Positions 1 through 6,152 of a stretch of DNA of 7,310 nucleotides are shown here, piece after piece. Position 1 is the stretch's first letter. The number at the start of each line of letters is the position of its first letter. The notes under the pieces are model-generated. The model did not search any database. It was not told where the DNA came from and worked only from the letters and a program-made list of their open reading frames with translations. The position numbers and the translations under genes were made by a program. Source of the DNA: Bacteroidota bacterium (GTDB taxonomy: Bacteria; Bacteroidota; Bacteroidia; Bacteroidales; JADFUO01); NCBI GenBank assembly GCA_015222115.1, contig JADFUO010000473.1:1-7310 (forward strand), read 5' to 3'.

Positions 1-1
1 G

Positions 2-58
2 ATAAATGGTTTAATTATTAAATTTGAAAGAGAATTAATGGAAGAAAACAATCAATAA
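2..58 (+). CDS. C-terminal end of an unidentified upstream gene (partial)
   Basis: The frame starting at base 2 is open to a TAA at 56-58 and reads INGLIIKFERELMEENNQ; the other two forward frames close within the first 21 bases. The peptide is charged and helix-like, as expected for a protein tail. It lies 23 bp upstream of fumC on the same strand, so the two genes could share a transcript. With 18 residues visible the family cannot be named, and a chance open frame in AT-rich DNA remains possible. Confidence 0.45.
   Translation: MNGLIIKFERELMEENNQ
19..26 (+). promoter_or_regulatory. Possible -7 box (TAAATTTG) upstream of fumC
   Basis: TAAATTTG matches the Bacteroidota -7 consensus TAnnTTTG and would place a transcript start around base 33, about 50 nt before fumC. 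The -33 region lies outside the window, the match is inside the probable upstream reading frame, and such matches arise often by chance in AT-rich DNA. Confidence 0.2.
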
Positions 59-81
59 TCATAAATAAAAAATAATATAAA

Positions 82-1467
82 ATGAAAACAAGAATTGAAA
101 AAGACACCATGGGAAATGTTGAAGTTCCCGCCGAAAAGTATTGGGGTGCACAAACACAACGTTCAAAAAATAATTTTAAAATTGGTGAAGAGGGCTCTAT
201 GCCAATTGAAATCATCAAGGCGTTTGCTTATTTGAAGAAAGCTGCCGCACTTACCAACTGCGAACTGGGAGTATTAGCTAAGGAAAAAGCAGATTTGATT
301 GCAGAAGTTTGTGATGAAATTCTGGATGGCAAATTAGATGATAACTTTCCGTTGGTTATATGGCAAACCGGCTCAGGGACGCAGTCAAATATGAACATGA
401 ATGAAGTTGTTGCTAACAGGGCTCATGTTTTAAAAGGTGGTAAATTAGGCGAAGGTGAAAAATTTGTTCACCCAAATGATGACGTAAATAAATCACAATC
501 ATCAAACGATACTTTCCCAACAGCTATGAGCATAGCTGCATATAAAACGATTGTTGAAACAACTATTCCCGGCGTAGAATTATTAAGAAATACTCTTGCA
601 AAAAAAGCAGAAGATTTCAAGAATACTGTAAAAATCGGGAGAACACATCTGATGGATGCCACACCTTTGACATTAGGGCAGGAATTTTCAGGATATGTTT
701 CCCAGCTTGACCATGGTTTAAAAGCATTAAAATGTACACTTGATCATTTGCTGGAACTGGCTTTAGGCGGCACTGCTGTCGGAACAGGTATTAATACACC
801 TCCGGGTTACTCCGAACTGGTTGCAGAAAAAATTGCCGAACTTACAGCTTATCCGTTCATCACAGCAGAAAATAAATTTGAATCGCTTGCAGCCCACGAT
901 GCAATGGTTGAATCTTCGGGTGCATTAAAAACTTTAGCTGTAAGCTTAATGAAAATTTCAAACGACATCCGTCTTTTGGGTTCAGGACCGCGATGCGGAA
1001 TCGGCGAAATTTCTCTTCCTGCCAATGAACCCGGTTCTTCAATTATGCCCGGAAAAGTCAATCCAACCCAGTGCGAAGCATTAACAATGGTTTGCTGCCA
1101 GGTAATCGGTAATGATGCAGCAATAACTATCGGAGGCACTCACGGTCATTTTCAATTGAATGTATTTAAACCTGTGATGATTTACAATTTACTGATGTCT
1201 GCCAGATTGTTGGGCGATGCTTGTGTTTCGTTCAATGATAAATGTGCAGCCGGAATTGAAGCTAATGAACAGGAAATAAAAAACAATCTTGAAAATTCAT
1301 TGATGCTGGTAACAGCCCTTAATACTCATATCGGTTATGAAAATGCTGCTAAAATTGCTAAAAAAGCACATACCGAAGGCACAACCTTACGTAAAGCAGC
1401 AATTGATTTGGGCCTGGTTACTGATGAACAATTTACCGAATGGGTTGACCCGGGAAAGATGATATAA
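82..1467 (+). CDS. fumC: Class II fumarate hydratase (fumarase C)
   Basis: Catalyses the reversible hydration of fumarate to (S)-malate in the TCA cycle, as an oxygen-stable, iron-free cytoplasmic homotetramer. At 461 residues it is full length for the family. Signatures in order are [13 protein letters not shown] (residues 97-109, with the substrate-binding Ser98/Thr100), [14 protein letters not shown] (130-143), [16 protein letters not shown] (186-201, with catalytic His189), and the superfamily signature [11 protein letters not shown] (318-328, with catalytic Ser319, plus Lys325 and Asn327). The HLMDATP and [12 protein letters not shown] forms point to fumarase rather than aspartase or argininosuccinate lyase. 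The ATG follows an A-rich leader with no Shine-Dalgarno, and residues 1-25 align well with known FumC N-termini ([19 protein letters not shown]). It converges on the LOG gene across a shared hairpin. All active-site residues are present, so the enzyme should be functional. Confidence 0.97.
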   Translation: MKTRIEKDTMGNVEVPAEKYWGAQTQRSKNNFKIGEEGSMPIEIIKAFAYLKKAAALTNCELGVLAKEKADLIAEVCDEILDGKLDDNFPLVIWQTGSGTQSNMNMNEVVANRAHVLKGGKLGEGEKFVHPNDDVNKSQSSNDTFPTAMSIAAYKTIVETTIPGVELLRNTLAKKAEDFKNTVKIGRTHLMDATPLTLGQEFSGYVSQLDHGLKALKCTLDHLLELALGGTAVGTGINTPPGYSELVAEKIAELTAYPFITAENKFESLAAHDAMVESSGALKTLAVSLMKISNDIRLLGSGPRCGIGEISLPANEPGSSIMPGKVNPTQCEALTMVCCQVIGNDAAITIGGTHGHFQLNVFKPVMIYNLLMSARLLGDACVSFNDKCAAGIEANEQEIKNNLENSLMLVTALNTHIGYENAAKIAKKAHTEGTTLRKAAIDLGLVTDEQFTEWVDPGKMI

Positions 1468-1480
1468 ATCAATTGATTTA
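1465..1480. repeat. 16-bp perfect palindrome overlapping the fumC stop
   Basis: TAAATCAATTGATTTA is its own reverse complement and begins with the fumC TAA. It sits directly before the GC-rich terminator hairpin and could form a small preceding stem or a dimer-binding site. Its role is unknown, and AT-rich palindromes of this size do occur by chance. Confidence 0.35.
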
Positions 1481-1482
1481 AT

Positions 1483-1515
1483 AAAGGGGCATTAATGCCC
1501 TTTTCTTTTTTAAGG
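1483..1515. terminator. Rho-independent terminator, probably bidirectional, between fumC and the LOG gene
   Basis: The arms AAAGGGGCA and TGCCCTTTT form a 9-bp stem (one G-U pair) with a TTAA loop, followed on the plus strand by a T-rich run (1501-1511). On the minus strand the same stem is followed by TTTATTAAAT, a weaker U tract. Placement between two convergent genes, 15 bp after fumC and about 18 bp beyond the LOG stop, fits termination of both. Confidence 0.8.
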
Positions 1516-1522
1516 TCAAAAA

Positions 1523-2119
1523 TCAATTTAACGAACTTTCTTCCTTTATGTCATCAATCCATTTACCGATTTTAACCGGTTTATAGGAATTTAATTTCAG
1601 TAAAAGAGATTCAATATTATTTTCAACAATTAAATTATTCCTGTGTTCTTCTCTTACGAACCTTTCTTCAACGGCGTGGTCAAAAAATTTCAGGAGATTG
1701 TCAAAATAACCTTCAATGTTTAAAATACCTACCGGCTTATCGTGTATTCTGAGTTGGTTGTAAGTCAGCATTTCTGCCAGTTCGTCAAAAGTTCCCAAAC
1801 CGCCCGGTAAAGCTATAAATGCATCGGATATTTCAGCCATAAGATTTTTTCTTTCCTGCATTGATCCGACAATGTGCATTTTAGTAAGGTTGTTGTGAGC
1901 TACTTCTTTTTCAATAAGGCTTTTTGGCATTACACCAATCACATTACCATCTGCTTTTAACATTGTATCAGCTAAAATTCTCATTAATCCAACATTGGCT
2001 CCGCCATATATCAAAGTAATTTTATTTTTCAAAAATATTTCACCCAGCTCTTTTGCTTTGGTTTTATATATTTTTCTTTTGCCCATGCTTGAGCCACAGA
2101 ATACGCAAATATTTTTCAT
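1523..2119 (-). CDS. LOG-family protein, nucleoside 5'-monophosphate phosphoribohydrolase (TIGR00730 type)
   Basis: This is a cytoplasmic Rossmann-fold protein of the 'Lonely Guy' family, formerly misnamed lysine decarboxylase. Characterised members release free cytokinin bases from riboside 5'-monophosphates or cleave other nucleotide N-glycosidic bonds; the natural substrate here cannot be inferred. Visible signatures are the N-terminal strand ICVFCGSS (4-11), IYGGANVGLM (37-46), the conserved MQERKNLM (87-94, with Arg90), and the diagnostic PGGLGTFDE (105-113, with catalytic Glu113) followed by LAEMLTYNQL. Its 198 residues are normal for the short bacterial type. The start is chosen because MKNICVFCGSS matches the usual family N-terminus. 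The leader is A-rich, and the outer arm of a degenerate repeat element begins about 30 bp upstream. It ends with TGA and converges on fumC. No metabolic partner is adjacent. Confidence 0.92.
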   Translation of the reverse strand: MKNICVFCGSSMGKRKIYKTKAKELGEIFLKNKITLIYGGANVGLMRILADTMLKADGNVIGVMPKSLIEKEVAHNNLTKMHIVGSMQERKNLMAEISDAFIALPGGLGTFDELAEMLTYNQLRIHDKPVGILNIEGYFDNLLKFFDHAVEERFVREEHRNNLIVENNIESLLLKLNSYKPVKIGKWIDDIKEESSLN

Positions 2120-2147
2120 TTTTCTATACTTAATTATAACAATTATT

Positions 2148-2159
2148 GTAACTATTCAG
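2148..2159 (+). repeat. Outer inverted-repeat arm, left (GTAACTATTCAG)
   Basis: Perfect reverse complement of 2504-2515. It lies 29-40 bp upstream of the LOG start, within the region where that gene's promoter would be expected. Confidence 0.6.
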
Positions 2160-2180
2160 TTATCAGAAGTTATTAACACT

Positions 2181-2247
2181 TAAATTCCAAAACACAAGCA
2201 CCAAATAACAAATAAATCTCAATTGTTAAAATTACAATGACCAAAAC
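2181..2247 (+). repeat. Inner inverted-repeat arm, left
   Basis: Pairs with 2393-2446. The best blocks are AAGCACCAAATAACAAA (2196-2212, 17 bp perfect against 2422-2438) and ATTACAATGACC (2231-2242, 12 bp perfect against 2400-2411). This arm carries roughly a dozen extra bases in small insertions relative to the right arm. Confidence 0.7.
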
Positions 2248-2249
2248 AA

Positions 2250-2405
2250 TTATTTTGACTTTTCTATGATTGATGAAAATATTTTCTTTAGTTCATTGGC
2301 TTAATTGAAAAGAATTGTTGCTTCATCCTCATATTCTTCTGGATTTGTTTCTTTAATTAACCTCAAAAAATATGCACTTTCTTTTGAATTTGGTTTTTGG
2401 GTCAT
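2250..2405 (-). pseudogene. Relic of a four-helix-bundle (S23/IVS-like) protein gene, C-terminal part
   Basis: Read on the minus strand from 2405, one frame gives MTQKPNSK, then KESAYFLRLIKETNPEEYED, then EATILFN, a TAA at 2301-2303, and then in the same frame ANELKKIFSSIIEKSK and a second TAA at 2250-2252. The segments resemble the last two helices of the four-helix-bundle family related to 23S rRNA intervening-sequence proteins: the ESxYFLRLIKET stretch and a terminal helix ending in a lysine-rich tail. The first stop could be one substitution away from a Glu or Gln codon. About the first two-thirds of a normal protein of roughly 120 residues is missing; the frame starts inside the inner repeat arm. 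No function is expected. The assignment rests on recognising the motif pattern, not on a search. Confidence 0.68.
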
Positions 2406-2446
2406 TGTAATTTATTTGTATTTTGTTATTTGGTGCTTGGAATTTA
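2393..2446 (-). repeat. Inner inverted-repeat arm, right
   Basis: Reverse-complement partner of 2181-2247, including the 17-bp core at 2422-2438 and the 12-bp block at 2400-2411. The first codons of the four-helix-bundle relic overlap its inner end. Confidence 0.7.
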
Positions 2447-2503
2447 TTTCGTTACAAATTTCTATACAGTATTTACTACAAAATTATTAATATTTTTCAC
2501 AAG

Positions 2504-2515
2504 CTGAATAGTTAC
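2504..2515 (-). repeat. Outer inverted-repeat arm, right (CTGAATAGTTAC)
   Basis: Perfect reverse complement of 2148-2159. It ends 31 bp before the putative -7 box of manA. Confidence 0.6.
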
Positions 2516-2546
2516 CAATTATTTAACAATCTCTCAAAAATTATTG

Positions 2547-2554
2547 TAAGTTTG
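2547..2554 (+). promoter_or_regulatory. Putative -7 box (TAAGTTTG) for manA
   Basis: TAAGTTTG is an exact match to the Bacteroidota -7 consensus TAnnTTTG. It would start transcription near 2561 and give a leader of about 20 nt before the manA ATG at 2581. No clear TTG is seen at the -33 spacing, so the call rests on the -7 box and its position. Confidence 0.5.
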
Positions 2555-2580
2555 CTAACGCCAAATATAAAAAAAAGCAG

Positions 2581-3561
2581 ATGAAAAAATTATATCCGTT
2601 AAAATTTAAAAGTATTTATAAAGATAAGATCTGGGGCGGTGATAAAATTAAAACTGTTTTAAGAAAAGATTTTTCGCCATTACCAAATTGCGGAGAGGCA
2701 TGGGTTTTATCAGGAGTTAAAGGAAATCAAACTCTTGTTGAGAACGGTTTTCTGGCAGGAAATAAATTGAACGAATTAGTTGAAATTTATATGGACGAGC
2801 TTGTTGGGGATAAGATATTTAGAAAATTCGGCAATGAATTTCCGATACTGATTAAATTTATTGATGCCAACCAATGGCTCTCCATTCAGGTGCATCCTGA
2901 TGATGAACTTGCCAAAAAAAGAAATTTGGGAAACGGTAAAACAGAAATGTGGTATGTAATTGATGCTGATAAAAATGCTGAACTCATCAGCGGATTCAGT
3001 AAAAAAACGGATAAGGAATCATATTTAAAACATCTGAAAAATAAATCCCTTAAGGAAATTTTGAATTTTGAAAAAGTAAAAAAGGGTGATGTGTTTTTTA
3101 TGCCTTCCGGAAGAGTCCATGCTTTAGGTCCCGGAATATTTTTAGCTGAAATCCAACAAACATCCGATACAACTTACCGTATTTATGATTGGGACAGGGT
3201 TGATAATAAAGGCAATTCAAGAGAACTGCATACCGAACTTGCACTTGATGCCATTGATTTTAAAGTTTATGATAATTATAAATCGGAATATAAAAGAAAA
3301 CTTAATGAAACTGTTAATCTGGTTGTCAGTCCGTATTTTACAACTAATATTATTGATATTAACAAGTCTTTGGAAAAAGATTACAGTTGGCTTGACTCAT
3401 TTGTAATTTACATTTGTGTTGAAGGCGGATATGATATTGAATATTCCGATCAAAGTTTGAAAGTTCAAAAAGGAGATGCTTTATTAATTCCCGCTGTGTT
3501 GGATAATATTAAAATAATCGCAAATTCCGAAGTTAAGATACTGGAAGTTTATATCATTTAA
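2581..3561 (+). CDS. manA: Mannose-6-phosphate isomerase, short class I type
   Basis: A zinc-dependent cytoplasmic enzyme that interconverts mannose 6-phosphate and fructose 6-phosphate, linking glycolysis to GDP-mannose and surface-glycan synthesis or to mannose use. The cupin core shows the Zn-binding QVHPDD (103-108, Gln103 and His105), KTEMWYVI (120-127, Glu122) and PSGRVHALGPG (175-185, His180), followed by LAEIQQTSDTTYRIYDWDR (188-206), which holds the active-site Arg200. The N-terminal YPLKFKSIYKDKIWGG is typical of the family. At 326 residues it is the short Bacillus-like type rather than the roughly 390-residue enterobacterial type. The start follows an A-rich leader (AAAAAAAAGCAG) and matches family N-termini. 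No sugar-nucleotide gene is adjacent; a lone transcript from the promoter at 2547 is the simplest reading. Confidence 0.95.
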   Translation: MKKLYPLKFKSIYKDKIWGGDKIKTVLRKDFSPLPNCGEAWVLSGVKGNQTLVENGFLAGNKLNELVEIYMDELVGDKIFRKFGNEFPILIKFIDANQWLSIQVHPDDELAKKRNLGNGKTEMWYVIDADKNAELISGFSKKTDKESYLKHLKNKSLKEILNFEKVKKGDVFFMPSGRVHALGPGIFLAEIQQTSDTTYRIYDWDRVDNKGNSRELHTELALDAIDFKVYDNYKSEYKRKLNETVNLVVSPYFTTNIIDINKSLEKDYSWLDSFVIYICVEGGYDIEYSDQSLKVQKGDALLIPAVLDNIKIIANSEVKILEVYII

Positions 3562-3639
3562 ACTGTGACTGAACGAGAATACGAGCTTATTAGAACAAAA
3601 ATTGCTAAAGATCAGTAAGATATTTTTTACTAAATAAGT

Positions 3640-3687
3640 AAAGTTTACGACACGAAGTTAGTACGTATGTATGCGTTTCAGTATAAA
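3640..3687 (+). repeat. 48-bp direct repeat, copy 1
   Basis: Identical to 3873-3920 except at base 3682 (T here, C in copy 2); the first 42 bp are perfect. It begins AAAGTTTACGACACGAAG and ends GCGTTTCAGTATAAA. It contains a short imperfect stem (ACGTA/TGCGT around TGTA). The two copies start 233 bp apart. Confidence 0.95.
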
Positions 3688-3767
3688 ATGAATTCTTATA
3701 CAACCATTATTTCATTATAAGTGTCATAAATAATTATCTACATATAAATATTTAATAGAGTTTTTTT

Positions 3768-3775
3768 TATTTTTG
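3768..3775 (+). promoter_or_regulatory. Possible -7 box (TATTTTTG) for the tlpA operon
   Basis: Exact TAnnTTTG match after a run of T, predicting a start near 3782 and a leader of about 150 nt that would contain repeat copy 2. There is no clear -33 TTG, and a match in T-rich DNA is easily fortuitous. Confidence 0.25.
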
Positions 3776-3872
3776 TTGCCGATATTAATTTTAAACTGAA
3801 CGAAAACGAATTTGCAAATTTATCCAAACCCAAATTACAATAAACCAGGCTGTTAACTTGGCTGGGAATTGC

Positions 3873-3920
3873 AAAGTTTACGACACGAAGTTAGTACGTA
3901 TGTATGCGTTTCAGCATAAA
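3873..3920 (+). repeat. 48-bp direct repeat, copy 2, in the leader of the tlpA-like gene
   Basis: Second copy, with one mismatch to 3640-3687. It ends 12 bp before the ATG of the thioredoxin-like gene, so it lies in that operon's 5' leader or promoter. The sequence is less AT-rich than its surroundings, which suggests an imported or conserved unit rather than drift. Confidence 0.95.
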
Positions 3921-3932
3921 TAAAATTGTTAT

Positions 3933-4460
3933 ATGATGAAAAAATTAACATTGATTATTCTTTGTCTGATGATTGTAGTGATTTCTTTTTCACAGGAAAA
4001 GACAAAAAAATATGCAAAAATTCCATCTGTTGATATAAAAACCGTTGATGGAGAAAGTTTCAATACATCAGAAATTTCAAATGACGGGAAACCGATTATC
4101 ATTAGTTTCTGGGCTTTATGGTGCAAGCCCTGCATCAGGGAAATGACTGCCATTGCTGATGTGTACGAAGATTGGGTAGATGAAACAGGTGTTAAATTAT
4201 TTGCCATATCAATTGATGATGCAAGGTCAAGTGCAAAAGTGCTTCCAACTGTAAACGGAAAGGGATGGGAATATGAATTTCTCCTTGACCCAAACGGCGA
4301 TTTCAAACGAGCTATGAACGTGAATATGATACCTCATACTTTTTTATTAAATGGAAAAGGTGAAATTGTTTGGCAGCATACTTCGTTTGCCGAAGGAAGC
4401 GAGCTGGAATTATATGAGCTTGTGCAGAAAGTTACAAAAGGAGAGGATATAAATGAATAA
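3933..4460 (+). CDS. TlpA/ResA-like periplasmic thioredoxin-fold protein
   Basis: A secreted thiol-disulfide oxidoreductase of the TlpA/AhpC-TSA type, acting in the periplasm. The N-terminus is a signal peptide (KK, hydrophobic residues 5-19, likely cleavage in SFS-QEK near residue 20). The redox site is WALWCKPC (60-67, Cys64/Cys67), followed by the ISIDDA strand (92-97) and the cis-proline segment NMIPHTFLL (Pro134). Cys64 and Cys67 are the only cysteines in the predicted mature protein. The 175-residue length is normal for a single-domain TlpA-like protein. Two consecutive ATGs (3933, 3936) make the exact start ambiguous by one residue; the leader is AT-rich without Shine-Dalgarno. The next gene begins 19 bp after the stop. 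The WCKPC site suggests a reductase of envelope disulfides; the substrate is not known, but its operon partners are the obvious candidates. Confidence 0.9.
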   Translation: MMKKLTLIILCLMIVVISFSQEKTKKYAKIPSVDIKTVDGESFNTSEISNDGKPIIISFWALWCKPCIREMTAIADVYEDWVDETGVKLFAISIDDARSSAKVLPTVNGKGWEYEFLLDPNGDFKRAMNVNMIPHTFLLNGKGEIVWQHTSFAEGSELELYELVQKVTKGEDINE

Positions 4461-4479
4461 TAAAAATTAGATATTTAAA

Positions 4480-6141
4480 ATGAAAAAAATAGATTTATCA
4501 GTTTTATTAATAGTTTTATTCAGTGTATTTCCTTTTTCCATAAAAGCACAGAACTTTTTAGACGGTGGTCAGGTACATGGGAATTTTCAGATAGATGCTC
4601 AATATTACGAGCCTGACGATAAAATTGGTGCCGATACTATTCCGGAAAAATTCCTGATGAACGCGTTTGGAAACATTATTTATACTAATGGAGATTTTAC
4701 AGCAGGTTTCAGGTATGAACTATATCTTAACCCTCTTGAAGGGTTTGACAAAAGACTTGAAGGTAATGGCATTCCATACAGGTTCGCATCTTATAAAAAG
4801 GATAAATTTGAAATAACAGTCGGGAATTTTTACGACCAGTTTGGAAGCGGATTAATTTTCAGAGCTTATGAGGAATGGAACCTTGGAGTAGATAATTCAG
4901 TGGACGGAATACGTGTTAAAATCAGCCCGTTCAAAGGCGTTACTTTCAAAGGAATATATGGAAAACAAAGATATTTCTGGGATAAAAGTCCGGGAATTGT
5001 CAGGGGCGCTGATGCCGATTTTTTTCTTAATGATATTTTTAAAAAATGGCAGGAGAAAAAAACAAAAATTACAATAGGGGGAAGTTTTGTAAGTGTTTAC
5101 CAGCCTGATGACCCCGGGCTAAAATTACATTTACCTTTAAATGTTGCCGCTTTTGCAGGAAGATTTAATATCTCGCACGGAAAAGTGAACTTTTCAGGAG
5201 AATATGCTTATAAGATCAACGACCCTGATCAAATCAATAATTTCATTTATAAAAATGGTGAAGCATTATTGCTTACGGCTTCATATTCACAAAAAGGATT
5301 GGGTGTGTTGTTGGCAGTAAAACGCATTGATAACATGAGTTATAAATCCAACAGACTGGAAAACAGTTATGCACTTGATGTGAATTTTCTACCTCCTTTA
5401 ACAAAACAGCACACATACAGTATGGCGGCAATGTATCCTTATGCTACCCAGCCAAACGGCGAGATGGGATTGCAGGCGCAGGTAGTTTACACAATACCTA
5501 AAAAATCAAAACTCGGCGGGAAATACGGCACAACCATAGCAGTGAATTTTTCAGTAGTTAATTCAATTAATAAGCAAAAAATCAACGATACTATCCCGAT
5601 TGACGAATACGGTACTTTAGGATACAAATCAGATTTTTTTAAATTAGGTGACACAAAATATTTTGAAGACTTTAATATTGAAATCACCAAAAAGATCAGT
5701 AAAAAATGGAAACTGATTGCTTCTTATCTCAACATCATATATAACATTGATGTTGTTGAGGGTCATCCCGGCGAAGAAATGGTACATGCCAATATCGGCA
5801 TTTTGGATCTGACTTATAAATTCACCCCGAAAAAATCTCTTCGTCTTGAGTACCAGCAATTATTTACAAAGCAGGATAAAGGCGACTGGCTGGCATTTAT
5901 GCTTGAATTTACAATTGCTCCAAAATGGTTTTTTTCTGTGATGGATCAGTATAATTACGGAAACCCTGATAATAATAAACAATTACATTATTATACAATT
6001 TCGGCAGGATATACAAAAAAGGCAAATCGTATTGCTCTCAGTTACGGGCGGCAGCGTCAGGGAATTATTTGTGTTGGAGGTGTTTGCCGCGAAGTGCCTG
6101 CATCAAATGGCTTAACTTTAACAATAAGTAGTAGTTTTTAA
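4480..6141 (+). CDS. DUF6029-like outer-membrane protein, probable beta-barrel
   Basis: Resembles the DUF6029 family of Bacteroidota, which has no established function that I know of. A signal peptide occupies residues 1-23 (KK, hydrophobic core, IKA-QN cleavage). The mature part is rich in alternating aromatic/hydrophobic strands with Gly and Asn turns and ends in Phe (TISSSF), as expected for a barrel inserted by the BAM machinery. Family-like features are the N-terminal GQVHGNFQIDAQYY, GNFYDQFGSGLIFRAYEEWN (about 116-135), and the end GVCREVPASNGL. The 553-residue protein contains only two cysteines, Cys531 and Cys536 in CVGGVC, just before the last strand. It is the middle gene of the operon, 19 bp after the tlpA-like gene and 11 bp before the Omp28-like gene. 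The barrel call is inferred from composition and context; transport, adhesion or scaffold roles cannot be told apart. Confidence 0.8.
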   Translation: MKKIDLSVLLIVLFSVFPFSIKAQNFLDGGQVHGNFQIDAQYYEPDDKIGADTIPEKFLMNAFGNIIYTNGDFTAGFRYELYLNPLEGFDKRLEGNGIPYRFASYKKDKFEITVGNFYDQFGSGLIFRAYEEWNLGVDNSVDGIRVKISPFKGVTFKGIYGKQRYFWDKSPGIVRGADADFFLNDIFKKWQEKKTKITIGGSFVSVYQPDDPGLKLHLPLNVAAFAGRFNISHGKVNFSGEYAYKINDPDQINNFIYKNGEALLLTASYSQKGLGVLLAVKRIDNMSYKSNRLENSYALDVNFLPPLTKQHTYSMAAMYPYATQPNGEMGLQAQVVYTIPKKSKLGGKYGTTIAVNFSVVNSINKQKINDTIPIDEYGTLGYKSDFFKLGDTKYFEDFNIEITKKISKKWKLIASYLNIIYNIDVVEGHPGEEMVHANIGILDLTYKFTPKKSLRLEYQQLFTKQDKGDWLAFMLEFTIAPKWFFSVMDQYNYGNPDNNKQLHYYTISAGYTKKANRIALSYGRQRQGIICVGGVCREVPASNGLTLTISSSF

Positions 6142-6152
6142 AAATTATCAAA

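Larger units (their letters stand above)
2141..2520. mobile_element. Degenerate inverted-repeat element carrying a four-helix-bundle gene relic
   Basis: Two nested inverted repeats bracket a gene relic. The outer arms share a perfect 12-bp match (2148-2159 and 2504-2515). The inner arms (2181-2247 and 2393-2446) share a perfect 17-bp core and a perfect 12-bp block with small indels. The left half is shorter between the outer and inner arms than the right, which suggests a deletion. The boundaries are estimates and I see no convincing target duplication. From memory, similar AT-rich 'CCAAATAACAAAT' tracts often flank four-helix-bundle (S23/IVS-like) genes in Bacteroidota. Whether such units move on their own is unknown to me; nothing resembling a transposase is present. 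Confidence 0.5.
3562..3932. other. 371-bp spacer without a recognisable gene
   Basis: The spacer holds two copies of a 48-bp direct repeat, a possible -7 box, and no convincing open frame. Right after manA, and in its frame, a GTG at 3565 opens an 18-codon frame reading VTEREYELIRTKIAKDQ with a TAA at 3616-3618. It looks coding-like but has no ribosome-binding site and no recognised family. A second open stretch ending in DINFKLNENEFANLSKPKLQ (TAA at 3841-3843) has no start codon. I see no strong terminator hairpin after manA. Confidence 0.6.

Noticed and set aside
849..1139. Minus-strand open frame of 96 codons inside fumC
   Set aside because: It is antisense to the most conserved part of fumC, with no leader or family resemblance; it is a shadow of the real gene.
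2185..2225. AT-rich CCAAATAACAAATAA tract as a possible CRISPR or tandem array
   Set aside because: There are no regularly spaced repeat-spacer units; the tract is one arm of an inverted repeat.
2305..2490. Plus-strand open frame of 61 codons between the LOG gene and manA
   Set aside because: It lies antisense to the four-helix-bundle relic and across the right inverted-repeat arm; its residues are low-complexity and hydrophobic and its frame is explained by the repeat.
3688..3720. Ten-codon frame MNSYTTIISL just after repeat copy 1
   Set aside because: It is too short, has no equivalent after copy 2 and no recognisable features; not supportable as a gene.
3748..3843. Open stretch ending in DINFKLNENEFANLSKPKLQ upstream of the tlpA-like gene
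   Set aside because: It has no ATG, GTG or TTG start after the preceding in-frame stop in a plausible context and no recognised family; chance is the simplest explanation.
3846..3864. CCAGGCTG / CTTGGCTGG inverted-looking sequence in the spacer
   Set aside because: Only four outer pairs form before mismatches; it is too weak for a terminator or operator.
3929..4306. Minus-strand open frame of 125 codons over the tlpA-like gene
   Set aside because: It is fully antisense to a gene with a clear signal peptide and a WCKPC site, and has no recognisable domain.
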